Assembly: GCA_905178155.1 (NCBI GenBank)
Contig: CAJINV010000002.1
Location: 9,556,931-9,620,930 of the forward strand
From: Amoebophrya sp. A120
Lineage: Eukaryota; Sar; Dinophyceae; Syndiniales; Amoebophryaceae
DNA: 64,000 nt
Direction: 5' to 3'
Shown here one piece after another: positions 10,314-21,052 of the stretch. The notes below the pieces were generated by a model, which saw only the letters and a program-made list of their open reading frames with translations, had not been told where the DNA came from and made no database searches. Made by a program: the position numbers and the translations under genes. Position 1 is the first letter of the stretch, and every line of letters starts with the position of its first letter.

Positions 10314-11624
10314 CGGGGGATTCTTGTTCTCGCCAAATTTGGCGACGTACTCGGCCCGCTTCTTGCGCAAAGTCTCCTTCTCGGCCGCTGTGTGGATCTT
10401 CTTGCAGTTTCCGTACTTGATGAAGAAGTAGCACCGGTCGCCCAGGCCGCAGTGCGTTCCCCCGCCGGGTCCGCGGTTCCCGTTCCCCGTGCCGGTGTAC
10501 AAAAGCTGATAACCGTTGTTGAGGTGGCCGCGAAACCAGTCCGACCACTCTTCCCCCGTGTAGCTCGGTTCGGTATCCACCGGTGGGCAGGTCATCAGAT
10601 TGGCGTGGTTCACCGGCTGGTTGTCCCGCGGGTAAATCTCCGTGTCGTTTGCCGCCCCGCTGTGTTTCAAGGTGTAGCACACCTTGGAAACTGTTGTCTG
10701 CTCCCCGAACACCAGCCGCGCCATGCGCTGGGTGGCGCGATCCAGCAGTGCCGTGCGGAGAATCGCATCACCCGCCACCAGGCTGCTGACTCCAGCGGAC
10801 ATTTTCGCCAAGGCGGTGTACTCCCGCTCCTTGGCCCGGACGAAGTCCCCGACCTTGGTTCCCCGCGGTCTCAGCGACTGGAGCAGGGCGGTGGTGCGAT
10901 CGTTTAGCGCCGTGGACGGCGTCCCGGTGTTGTCCAGCAAAAGCTGTTTCGCCAAGGCGAAAAGCGATTTCCCCGCGATGTTTTCCACCGTCTCCTGCGA
11001 TTCCGCGTGCACCTTGAACGCCCCGACCGCGATAAGGTCGAAGACGCTTTCCTCGTCGAATTCCAGCTTCATCATCATCCGCGCCCATTTCGCAAGCCGC
11101 GGTAGGTACTTCGCCATTGACTCCTTGTCCGGCTGGAAGTGTGGCATCTGGTCCGAAATCTTGTCCGCCTTGATCGTCTCTTGCGGCGTCAGCGTGCGTC
11201 CCAACGGCTGCGGGAAGTCGAGCCAGTCCGACAGCATCGCCGCAATGGCGGTTCCGGGCTCCGCCTGCTCGGCGGGGGAAGAAGAAGCCAGGTCGGAAAA
11301 CATTTTTTGCTGAAACGCCAGTCCGCCGCGGATTTCTGAAGTTCCAGTAGCGCTGCTCGCGCTGCTTGCCGCTGGTTCGGTCGTTCTTTCCGCTGCTAGT
11401 CCTGTGCTTGGCTTCTCCGGCGCCGCTAACTTGCCAAGCACCATGGTCAGCATGTCCGTCTGCCTCGCCATAGCCTCGCCCTGCTTGGCCATGGCGTCCG
11501 CAATCGTGCTCATGGACGTGCTGATCGCGTTCATAGCACCGCTTGAGACCGAAGAACCGCTGTCGAACTCGTCATCTGCGCCCGCCCCGCGGGTTTTACT
11601 TCCCTTCCGCTGCTTCTTCGCCAT
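10311..11624 (-). CDS. Copia gag capsid protein
   Basis: 437 residues starting at an ATG with a basic N-terminus (MAKKQRKGSK). The middle is a helical, charged capsid-like region. Near the C-terminus there is a CCCH-type cysteine/histidine cluster (C-X5-C-X8-C-X3-H, around CGLGDRCYFF and NCKKIH) in place of the usual CCHC zinc knuckle. The stop is TGA followed directly by CTA, and the next sense codons continue into pol in the same frame. Assignment to gag rests on position, on the zinc-cluster type and on the downstream pol. Confidence 0.85.
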   Translation of the reverse strand: MAKKQRKGSKTRGAGADDEFDSGSSVSSGAMNAISTSMSTIADAMAKQGEAMARQTDMLTMVLGKLAAPEKPSTGLAAERTTEPAASSASSATGTSEIRGGLAFQQKMFSDLASSSPAEQAEPGTAIAAMLSDWLDFPQPLGRTLTPQETIKADKISDQMPHFQPDKESMAKYLPRLAKWARMMMKLEFDEESVFDLIAVGAFKVHAESQETVENIAGKSLFALAKQLLLDNTGTPSTALNDRTTALLQSLRPRGTKVGDFVRAKEREYTALAKMSAGVSSLVAGDAILRTALLDRATQRMARLVFGEQTTVSKVCYTLKHSGAANDTEIYPRDNQPVNHANLMTCPPVDTEPSYTGEEWSDWFRGHLNNGYQLLYTGTGNGNRGPGGGTHCGLGDRCYFFIKYGNCKKIHTAAEKETLRKKRAEYVAKFGENKNPP

Positions 11625-11912
11625 TTCCGGTCGGAATTAGGTGCGAGGAAAACCTGCCGCCCGGTCGGTATCCGGACAATGCTACCTTACGGCCGCAGAA
11701 GACGCTTCGCCGGTTTTCAAGCGTGTTTAGCGATCCCTCGTGGGTGGCGAAGACGGTATATACAGGGCAAGGCGGTGAAGCTCGTCGTCGTCACGCCGCG
11801 AGAGAGAACACCTGGAAACGTGCAAAAACAGGTCGCGAACGGGTCCCACCTCGTCGCGCCGTGAGGAAATAGAAGAAGTCACCCCGGCAGCCTCTGCGGA
11901 GTTACGGCACCA
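11625..11912 (-). other. Copia leader and primer-binding site
   Basis: The untranslated leader lies between the 5' LTR and gag. The primer-binding site directly touches the LTR (11899-11912): on the minus strand it reads TGGTGCCGTAACTC, which would pair with a tRNA 3' end carrying CCA. I cannot name the tRNA. Confidence 0.7.
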
Positions 11913-12276
11913 TGTTAAATAGCATCGAACTATCTTAGCAACGCACTAGGAACACGCTTCCCAGATGCGGCAGAACCACCAGACGACCTTCGTCCGGAAC
12001 TCGAGATAGTAGAACCAACCTAAAACAGCAAAGGAAGATGCGCATTGTCAGTCCACGTCCGCCATAGCATGCGGATATCCTCGAAACACGAGCAGAGTAC
12101 ACGAATCCCTCTCGATTCTCTCCCCCCACTCCTGGCCCACGACTCTAGCGATATTCACGACCTTAACCAGCTAAGTACGACCCTGAAGCGCTAAGGCTGT
12201 AAAATACGATATACAGGCGCAGGCGTGCCAATTTGTGGCGCTGGTGGTGTGCACCCCACCAACACCACAATTGTTA
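11913..12276 (-). repeat. 5' LTR of intact copia element
   Basis: 364 bp, matching 3658-4023 nearly base for base. It should hold the element's promoter. It is followed on the + strand by the target copy CCAAT at 12277-12281. Confidence 0.9.
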
Positions 12277-12281
12277 CCAAT

Positions 12282-14281
12282 ACACTTTCCATCGTTTTTT
12301 AATTTATTGAGGCAAGCTGTTTTTTTTTTATTTTCATAAAATTTCTAAATTTTTCAAAAATTTGAAAAAACACAAAAGGTGCATACCACCTTGTAAAAAC
12401 AATGAAAAAAAAACTATGTGGTAAGACAGACACGCACACTCTTCATATGTCCACGCACTCAGTGTAAAATACTTTGATAATCTGTATAGTTGCCTACTTT
12501 AAAAAAAAACAAGAAGGGCTGACCGCCAACGCCTCCTCAAGATGTGGTAAAAATGAAAGATCAAAGTAGATCGATTGCCTATGTTGTGTATTATGTTGGG
12601 CTGTCTTTATCTATTCACATCTAGTTAACCTGATTTGGATAGGTGCGCACATGATTTTTGGAAATTGTGAAGAGAGGAGTCTTCCTCTTCTGGATATCTG
12701 GGAGAATACTTTCTCCAGATCATCAGAAATCGTCTCTATATGATCCAGCTTTTCAGTATTAAGCTTTCTACAAAGGACGCGGGGCTCGTCAGTCTTGGAA
12801 CGTCACCCATAGACTGAGTTTCCGCAAAATCGAGATGAGATGTATGGAGGCTGGCAGGCCAGGTTCTCTCCAACCAGCTTATCTCCAATATGGAGCCACT
12901 GGAATCCGGGCAAGAGTAGGGCTCCGCGGTGATTCAGAGGCGCTTTTGTGCGCTGTTTTTATGTATCGCGCCGGCCCTTTTATGGTGCGTCTTTGTATTC
13001 ATTCAGCTCCGCCCGTCCCGCGGTGACGGGCTTCGTGTGTAAAGGATAAACGTACTGTCATATAGGTTTCCGAGGAGCCTGCTTGTCGGCGTCCGTAACC
13101 CAACGGAGATGGCGGCAGTGGCGCGGACCGCTTTGCTCTACGATTTAGCGTTCCTACGTCAGTCAGGTGGAGCCGCCGCGCGCTCCCACAAGTTGCGACG
13201 GCCTGGATTTTCAAGGATTCCGAGAAATCGGCCAGGCGGCGCCGGATGCGCGATGAGCGCGACCGGTTCCGCCGCGTCGTTTGCGTCGGCACAAGCAATT
13301 GAGACGCCAAATAATACTGGGCGGGGACGCAGGTGCGCGGCGACACGAGCCCTTTTCTGTGCGTGCCGCGGCCGCGGAAAAGCCGCGCGCTTTGTTGAGC
13401 GCGAGAAGCCCGCGCTCCGCCCTGGTCGCACTGCTGCTCCCAGTGCGCGGGCGAGGGGGCGCTTCAAGGAAGCGGGGCGCGGCACATATTTTCGTTCGCG
13501 TTGCGGGGCGGCCAGTTCTAGCTTCAGTGCGAATGGTCCCGTGGCGTCTACTTGCCAATCCAGCGTCTGGGGTCGTGGATCGGACAAGCTTTTCATCGCG
13601 TGCGCTGTCTGCCCTCGTCTCTGCATATCATATGGAATCACCGCAGTTGGACGTCCACAACGGAGCGCAGCGGTGACAGTACGCACGACGACCGTCCTCT
13701 AGTCAGATGCAAAAAGAGAGTCGAACGTCGAGGGAATTTCTACGCACAGACATGCCACTAGCGTAGATATTTAACTGCAACCCGCCAAGAACTGAAACTA
13801 GACGGACCGTGAGCGTCATACATTGAGAGCAAAGTGTCACTGCCGCAAAGAACTAGGAGCGAAGCGTTCACTTACCGAGTGTGAGGGAAGCAGAGAACTT
13901 TACGAATTCTCGGCATGGATGCAACAAAAGCATACAACATGCAAAACCACGGACGCACACGCAAGAATATTTATCATGAACTCGACGAAACAGGACTCCG
14001 TTTGCTCTTTTTTCCAGTTTCTCGACCTCCATGCATGCCTGCCCGACGGGCCCTCCTCTATCGCATTCGAAAGGAGAAGTGGCCTTCGTTCGCCCATCTT
14101 ATTTCACCCTGCATAAAGTAAGAGCTCACGTGCAAGAAGTTTCCCCTTACGTACAGATAAGTTCGGCAAGGAGATTCGGCTCGAAATTTGTCGATCCCGC
14201 AGTCTTTTTCGACCCAACCCCGATCTACCCAGCTGCCCTCCGATCGCGACCGGCTGCCTAGGCCTGCCTGCCTGAGCTACC
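12282..14281. other. Intergenic region, no gene recognised
   Basis: 12.28-12.6 kb is AT-rich with poly-A/T runs. At 12655-12760 an ATTTTTGG stretch is followed by two hairpins, the better one at about 12697-12721. 13.0-13.7 kb is GC-rich and open in several frames on both strands, with no frame that looks like protein. The last few hundred bases should hold the promoter of the gene at 14282. Confidence 0.5.
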
Positions 14282-17200
14282 ATGCGCGGGCCTCTGGCAC
14301 CGAAGAGGGCCTCGGCCTCTAAGTCCACGCCTCGCGTCAAGATGCACCAGCCGCGCCGGTTGTTGTATGTTCTACTGCTGGTCGCGCAGCGAACGGCCTT
14401 CAGCAAGGCGGTCACGCAGTTCTCCTACTGTCCCTCGGTGGACAAGAACTCGCCCAATGGGCTCGCCTGCCAGCGGTGTTTGTACGACGAATTTTGCCCC
14501 CCGTCCGCGCCGACCTGCCACCACATCCACAAGGTGTGCTACGATTCGACCGTGCCCTTCCAGTGCAACGTGAACGCGACGATCAGCGACATGTCGACTT
14601 CGGCGAGCTGCGAGGGAATCTGCAACCCGACCTACCCGCCCTTCTTCTGCCCCAACGCCTGTTTGAACGAGGATTTCCCCTGCAAGTGGGTCCCCAACTG
14701 CAACCCGAACAGCGAGACGCACATGGCCTGCCTGCAGGGCTGCGAGGATATCCCAAAGGGCAAAAAGCTAGCGCATCGTATTTCATCTAAGCTGTAAAAA
14801 TGAATCAAAATCGGTCATGGGCGACCCCACAGCATCCAGGTAATATTGGAGAAAATTTTGGCGTGTGCAGCTTCTTGATCTACAAATGCGCTAGCATTTT
14901 GTTTCGGGATAGGGGACCACAGCTCGATCCTGCCGTCGCGCCTTTCTCTGTGCAGCAACTGCGCGCAGTGCAAGGCGGTGTACACCTGCAACCACCCGGA
15001 CGTGCGTAACTACTGCCCGGTCACCTGCAAGACGCAGGAGTGCAGCGCGCGGTGCGGCCGCGACGAGCAGGGCGGCAAGGAGCACGGGATGGCGGTCAAG
15101 CAATGCTATCCGCCTGTGTAAACGCTTTGGATTCCCGAGGAGACCCGATAAGTTCAAAGCATGTGAAGACTTCCGTCCTACGAGGCGAGAAGTAGTTTCA
15201 ACAGGTTTTGCAACACAAAACTCGTAGGTCGCTCCGGCCAACGTGCTGTACTCTCCCTTAGATCTTGGATTTTACATAATTGCAGTAGTATTTTTGCGAA
15301 GCCACGCATGACAATAAATGGGGGCCTGAAATGAAAGTAGACCACTCATCTCTCATGCTGATCAGAGAGAACTTGACGGTAAAATGTAGAGGCTTCCAAC
15401 ATGGTGAGGTGCATAAAAAATGTTTCTTCCACAGTATTAAAGCGTGGAGGACCGAGTCCAGTATTTTTGCTTTTCCGGTTACTGCTCAGCTTCGGGTGGT
15501 CTTCTGGGGAACAATCGATCGTTTTTGCACACCATAGCTGCTGGGAGTTTATCATCAACGACGGAAAAAGCTGCAACGAGATGATCAAGCGTGGGTACGA
15601 CTGCCACTGCTCTTGCGGCGACCACTACGCCATGCACCGGCCCTACGCCTTCCCGGCGTCAACGAGCCGGAGTCTACCCAAGCCGGCGTTTTTCGTGGGC
15701 CGCGACCACGGCGGGGTGGACCTCGGGCTGAACGTGACCATGACCGCGGGGCAGTACTTCCGGATCCAGGTGTCCGGCGTGGGGCTCGCGTCCGCCACGG
15801 GCGGGCAGACGGCGAAGATCCGGATTCTGCAGTACCAAACCGCGAACATGGGGTGCGCCGAACCGCCCGCGCCGCACATGATGGGCATGGATGACACGAA
15901 GACGCCCTTCGCCGCCTCCACCTTCTACAACGCGTGGGACAATGTGAAGATCGACGGCTGCGTATCATTTGGAAAAACGTCCCCACCCCAGAGTTGTCAT
16001 GCTAATCTGCATGCTGAAAATATTTCTCATGCGGAGCCCCATGAGGGGCATTCTCTAGTCGCGTTTCGGAATTCAGCATGATGCGCTAGATCTGTGATGC
16101 TGCTAAACTAGCTAAGCAGGACTACACTACGAGGCCAAACTTGTCATGCATAACTCCCAAGCCTTGGAGATTTGTGTTGCAAATTTCCCAATTTGACTAT
16201 GGGGTGGAGACGTTTTTACCCATGATACTGCGGCTCCTTCAAGGTCTGCCACTGCAACGGCGGGTGCCTGGTGCAGTCCGACTGGAACCACGTGGGCACG
16301 CTGAACATCGTCAGCCCGGCCGCCACGGTGCTCCCGGCGAGCGGCTTCGTGCGGCCGCTGCCGAACTGCCCCTCCGTCGTGGACCACTACATGCCCTACC
16401 TCCCGCGCAACACGCCAGACATCGACGAGCGGGCTATGAACGCGGAGGAGGATACGGAGAAAGTGTCGCAGTTGCGCGTCGTGTTCCTGTTGCGCAACTG
16501 GCAGCAGTCGCTGTTCGACTCCACCTGGGAGCGCACGCTGAAAAAGGTGCTGGCGCTGGAGCTACGGTCCTTCAACCCGCTTCTGAACGAGTGGATTCCG
16601 AACGAGGCGGAAAACGATATCGTCATCACGACCAGCGGCACCAGAAGTCCCTTCTGGAGCGGGCGGCAGTTGGGGGAAGTAGGACCGGAAGAGAAGATTG
16701 AGACCATCGAGATCGCCGCGCCGGTCATTTTCGATCGCAGTGAATTGATGACACAACAAGAAGCGGAAGAACAAAGAGGAGGAAAAAATAGCAGAAGTAC
16801 ACCTAGAGAAGAAAGCAAAAACAGTAACGCGGCCCTCGCAGTAGACCCGCTCGCGAATGCCGGACTTCTGTACCACGACCCGAAGCGGCACATTGCGCGC
16901 CAGCGCGCGCTGAAAGAAGCCGAAGAGGCTTCGCTTCTTGCACAGAACAGCCGCAATTCCGCTGGAGAAAACAGCAGAATAGGCACTTGGTTCACCCCCT
17001 GGCGGCGGTTTCTCACGCGGCTATTCGCGGGAAGCCCAGCCTCCTACGAAGCTAACAAAAGAAAGTTCTTGAGGAAAACCAAACCGGAAGAAATAACAAA
17101 TAACGGGAAGACTGCTTCTACCACAGATAGTAATAGTCACGACATGGTGCAGCCGTCGGGCAGCAACACAGCGATAGAGGAAGCCAGCGCTGTCCATAAA

Positions 17201-20200
17201 CAGCAGTCACCTGGCCATAGAGATAACAAAAATCCAACAGCAGGAACACCCGGTGCGGAGAACATCAAGCGGAAACTGACGATTATCGCCTGCGAGGACG
17301 ACGACACCGCATTTCACAGCATTATGGGGGATCCCCTGACCAGCTGCCACTTCGCCGCCACGATGTTCGGCCTCGCCGCCGTGTGCACCGGCAAGGGCAC
17401 CGACCTGGAGCGCGCGCGCGCCGCGGGGTGCCAGGGAACCTGCATATTGAGAGGAAAAACCCCCCCTCCCCATATCAAAACGAAGTTTCTGATGCTGGAT
17501 TTGCGTACTCAAATCAGATCTGTCTTGCTGGCGAGGACTGCGGGCTCCTGCCAAGCCTGAGTAGAGAGCTTTTGGCCTAGGCGCTTAGCATGAGAAACGT
17601 CTATGTTGTAGGCCCAACAGCATGACAAACCGCCTGCATAGTGCGGCAGAGCCTGCGGAGTTGTCTTCTTGCAATACAGACGTGATTTGCGACCTCAAAT
17701 AAGCAACACAAATATTCGGAAACATGCCTTTTCGATATGGGGAGGGGGAATTTTCCTCACAATACTGCATCGACTACATTTGCAACGTGAACGTGAACAA
17801 CGCCAACGCCGGCGGCACGACCAGTACCACCGTGACCACGCAGAACGTGAACACGTTTCTGCCGGCCGGGGAGTACCTCTACGGCTACGTGAAGATCCGC
17901 ACCGAGAAGTCCAAGGAGCAGTTGAAGCAGAAAGCCGACCTGATGCGGCAGGACCGGGTCAAACTGCAGGCCACCGCCTACCACTTCGCGAAGGAATCGC
18001 TGGTGACCAACTGGCCCGATCACATGTGGGTCGAGATTACGGAGGAGCCGACCGTCACTAACCAACCGCCCGCGAGTACGGAGGCGGAGGACGAGGAGTT
18101 TACCAGCAGTGGGCTGTTTGTCGCCCTGCTTTGCGTGTTGGCGGTCGGGCTGGTGGTGGGGGGTGCGATGTGCTTCTGCAAACGCCAAGCGCAGTTTCAA
18201 GACCGGGAGGAGGAAGATCCCATGATTGCTAAGGCGAAAAAGATCGCACTGTATAAATGACTGGGTCATAATTTTTGATGCTTTCATCATTTTGTTTTCT
18301 GTATCTCTGTTCGTGCGCACTAACTTTGACGATCACCTAGCAACTGCCTGCATTCGTGAAGTAGATAATCACGTAGCAACAGGTGTTGAGATAATGGATT
18401 AAGTGCCCCAAAACTTCATATTTCCAACTCCAGGGTGCTCCTGTTTCCGCTCGCCGGCCTGGGCTTCGTTGCGGTGAAAGGGTTCGAGAAGGTGAAGGCG
18501 TACTGCAAGGGGCCGCCCGAGTCCGAGGACGAGCAGGACTTGTGGGAGCCCCCCGAGGGGTTTCAGGCGTACGCCGGGGCGGAAGTGGTGCTGAAAAACC
18601 TGACGAAACTGGAGTACAACGGCCTGAAGGGAAAATTGATGAAATACGTCGAGGACAAGGAAAGATGGCTCGTCGACGTGGTCGTGTTCCAAAGCACGGT
18701 GGAGGAGGAGCACAAGGAGCTGTCGCTGAAACCGGAAAACTTCCGCGTTCTGAAACCCCAGCACGGGCGGCAGAACCTCGCGCGCGCCAAGGGCCGGTGG
18801 AAGGGCGGCCTCGGCATACTCGGCGTGGGCGGGACAAAAACGGCGCCAGCGCAGGACGAGGGCCTCTTCGAGGAACTCAACCTACCGGATTCACCAGAAA
18901 AAGTACAGGTTTTTTTTTGCATAACTGCTGATGACGCGAGAGACCGAGGCTTTTTATTGGGGCTGTGGATGTCTAGAGGGACAGATTGTCGTCCTGGAGC
19001 ATATTTTTATCACCACATCGTTCATCCAGCAGTTCTACTTGAAGAATTGTTGCCTCGTTCAGATTGAATCAGAAAAAACGGGGCTGTAAAAATGTTGGGT
19101 TTTAAGTTTAAGAATTAATTAATTCGTCCCCGGCTTGTGTGTGTCGGGGCCGGCGTCTCCATGTGGTGTCGGAGCGGATTCGGAGAGGCGCGGCGCAGAT
19201 GTGGATTCTCGGCGACAGGCGACGGCGGCGGGACGGAAAATGTTTGATATACATGGCCGGGGAGTTTAATTTTCATGGCCACAGGGGAGGACGGCGCGGG
19301 CAATTTTGGGCCACACATGAGGGCAGTGGCCGCTCACTTTATCCAATACACACACGGACCAGGGCATTATTTACCTGGACACAGGTTATCGGGGAGTTAA
19401 TTAATTTTCTTAGAAACTTAGTTTCTAAGTTAATTAATTAATTCGGGGGTCCTCTGTGTTCAGCTTCAGGACGAGCACTGGCAGCTTCGGCGCCCATTTT
19501 TAGCGCGCCCGGCACAGTGACGCGGCGCGTTTTCGTGTGGCCGAGCCGCGCCCAAAAGCCAACGCGTACGGCTGCGAGTTTTGCGCGCGCGCGCAGATTT
19601 TTGTGTGCGTGAGCACGGGCGCAGAAGTTTACGTCTTTCGCGCGCGTGCGCGCACCCACCTGCGGTCTTTATCTTCATGCCCTGTGCGCGCACACAGTAA
19701 TGCACGCGCGGAGACATCCTCATGTCCTGTGCGCGCACGCAATCGCGCGCGCGCGCACGCACGCAGCCTCGTGCCCTGTGCGCGCGCGCAATCTCATTCG
19801 TGCGCGCGCGCATGCAGACATCCACATGCCCCGCGCGCGCGCAGCCGTCAACGTGTCCTGTGCACAAAGCGCGCGCGCGCAACCATCCTCATGCCCCCCG
19901 GGCGCGCAGACATCTTCCTGTCCCGCGCGCGCTCGCTGGCGGTGGGCTCGCGCGCGCGCAGACGCGCAAGAGGTTGGGGCCGCACACGCAGGGCGAATAG
20001 CCCGCGCGCACACATAGGAGGTCGAGCCTGTGTGCGCGCGCGCTGAGAAGGCGGGCTGGCGCGCGCTCGCAGGATGCCTCTGGGCTGCCGTGGGCGAATG
20101 TGCACGGCAGGAATAGAACGAGGTGGCCGCATCGGCCCAATGCAATGCAAATCACGGCGGCGCGTGGCATTTTTGGAATTACTTTGTAAAGGGCGGGCCT

Positions 20201-21052
20201 TTGTAGCTTTCACGCACAAACGTGCTTTTCACTTTACTGCGCGCAGGTCAATCGCCCGCGCGCCCGCGCGGGCGTAGTGGCCACAAGCTGGGTATGCAAA
20301 CAACGCCAAGAGGCTAGACTGGCTTTTCACACACACAGTCCCGGAATTAATTAATTAACTTAGAATCTAAGTTTCTAAGTTAATTAATTAATTCCCGGAG
20401 TGTGTGTATGAGGAAAAAACTAACTCCGTTCATCATGTCTGTCAGCAAATAATTGCACGACGGATCTTGTGTGGGTGTCTGTCTCTGAGTCACCTGTGTG
20501 TCTGTATCGTGCCACCCCTTGTTTTATCGAAAATTAATTCGTCAGTGCGAAAACATGTGTGGCAAAAAAAATAAATGCGCAGGCATCCTGTATGACGAAG
20601 TTTTCAATACTAATAATCAAATATCAAAAAGCTTACCAGGTCTTGGGACTTTCGCCGGCCCCGACACACACAAGCCGGGGACGAATTAATTAATTCTTAA
20701 ACTTAAAACCCAATATTTTTACAGTATCGAAAAAACGAAATAAATCTGATTTCAGGTGGACCACGCGGATATGACAGCGAAGACGATAGATATCACCAAG
20801 CAGCGGGTTTTCAAGCCGTCCCAGCCGGCCGGCCGATTGCCAATTCGGCCGCGGGAGCCCGAAACGAGCAACCAGGTGGTCGCCGTGGAGAAAAAATCCA
20901 TGTTCAGCAGCTTTGGCGGGATGTTTGGCGGGGGAGGCGCTAGCAAAACAAGTGCGACGTCGAACCAGGCTGCCATCGCCGGGAACAGCAACAACAATCG
21001 CCAGCTCGTGCAGGCACAGTACGGTGTGAAAAGCTACCGGCGCCCCAAGTGA
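14282..21052 (+). CDS. Cysteine-rich membrane protein, seven exons, about 1,180 aa
   Basis: Exons by hand: 14282-14748, 14917-15106, 15542-15961, 16232-17445, 17771-18250, 18434-18908, 20756-21052; all phases agree and give 1,181 codons with the stop. A second ATG at 14342 would put a signal peptide (RRLLYVLLLVAQ) at the very start. Exons 1-4 encode an extracellular part rich in paired cysteines (for example CQRCLYDEFC, NCAQC, CHCSCGDHY). Exon 5 has a transmembrane segment (GLFVALLCVLAVGLVVGGA) and exon 6 begins with a second hydrophobic stretch (VLLFPLAGLGFVAV), followed by a charged C-terminal region. I do not recognise the family. Introns 1-4 are introners without GT-AG ends; introns 5 and 6 are GT-AG. 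A surface or secretory-organelle role is only a guess. Confidence 0.75.
14749..14916. mobile_element. Introner in intron 1 of cysteine-rich gene
   Basis: TIRs begin TATCCC and share GCTAGCGCAT (14764-14773 and its complement at 14886-14895). Flanking 5-bp target copies are GAGGA (14744-14748) and GGGGA (14912-14916), one mismatch. Removing 168 nt joins the exons in frame. The ends are not GT-AG. Confidence 0.75.
15107..15541. mobile_element. Introner in intron 2 of cysteine-rich gene
   Basis: The left end TATCCGCCTGTGTAAACG pairs imperfectly over about 39 bp with the complement of the right end (TATGGTGTGCAAAAACG). The presumed target copies are eroded (AATGC, GCTGC). Removing 435 nt restores the frame and joins CYS-TRP codons across the site. 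Confidence 0.65.
15963..16232. mobile_element. Introner in intron 3 of cysteine-rich gene
   Basis: The TIRs are TATCATTTGGAAAAACGTCC and, from the right end, TATCATGGGTAAAAACGTCT, continuing into CCACCCCA on both sides. The 5-bp target duplication is exact: CTGCG at 15958-15962 and 16228-16232. It removes 270 nt and keeps frame. It contains the inverted motif TTGTCATGC near 15996 and near 16142. Confidence 0.88.
17445..17769. mobile_element. Introner in intron 4, CCCCCTCCCC family
   Basis: TIRs begin TATTGAGAGGAAAA and TATTGTGAGGAAAA, followed by CCCCCTCCCCATATC on both sides. The target duplication is CTGCA (17440-17444 and 17765-17769). It is 325 nt long. Its right half is closely similar (roughly four bases in five by eye) to the introner in the ABC-transporter gene at 34916-35245, so the two are recent copies of one family. 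Confidence 0.92.
19084..20724. mobile_element. 1.64-kb element with 72-bp TIRs nested in intron
   Basis: The left end 19084-19155 and the right end 20653-20724 are inverted repeats of 72 bp with one mismatch, starting CTGTAAAAAT. Inside are two AT-rich palindromes (about 19389-19447 and 20331-20408) built on TTAATTAATT and CTTAGAAAC, around a GC-rich core of alternating CG. The outer end GTAAAAATGT matches part of the TIR of the introner at 41439. I see no transposase, so it would be non-autonomous. No clear target duplication touches the ends; a shared GAAAAAACG lies a few bases outside on both sides. Confidence 0.8.
19540..20275. repeat. Alternating CG-rich degenerate repeats
   Basis: About 730 bp of long (CG)n and (GC)n runs, interspersed with a degenerate unit of roughly 40-50 bp resembling CATCCTCATGCCCTGTGCGC. 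Long purine-pyrimidine alternation of this kind can adopt Z-DNA. It is open in several frames on both strands, but the composition explains that. Confidence 0.7.

Larger units (their letters stand above)
3658..12276 (-). mobile_element. Full-length Ty1/copia LTR retrotransposon
   Basis: The element is 8,619 bp, flanked by the 5-bp target duplication CCAAT (3653-3657 and 12277-12281). Its LTRs are 366 and 364 bp and differ mainly by a 2-bp indel near 3943, so insertion is recent. Order on the minus strand: 5' LTR (11913-12276), primer-binding site (11899-11912), gag (11624-10311), pol with protease, integrase, RT and RNase H (10310-5175), 3' untranslated region of about 1.1 kb, polypurine tract (4036-4024), 3' LTR (4023-3658). 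Protease-integrase-RT order defines copia. All coding parts are open, so the copy may be autonomous. Confidence 0.92.
18909..20755 (+). other. Last intron of cysteine-rich gene (1,847 nt)
   Basis: A GT-AG intron, phase 0, between CAG|GTTTTT and TTTCAG|GTG. It is many times longer than its neighbours because it houses the 1.64-kb TIR element at 19084-20724. Confidence 0.75.

Noticed and set aside
13109-13702. 197-codon + and 175-codon - frames
   Set aside because: GC-rich stretch open in several frames on both strands with no domain, no consistent start and no exon borders.
14282-14797. A single-exon 171-aa secreted protein ending at 14797
   Set aside because: The last residues come from the introner starting at 14749; the frame continues in the next exon.
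19438-20219. Several overlapping open frames of 90-170 codons on both strands
   Set aside because: They come from alternating CGCG repeats that contain no stops in any frame; the translations are Ala/Arg/His-rich noise.
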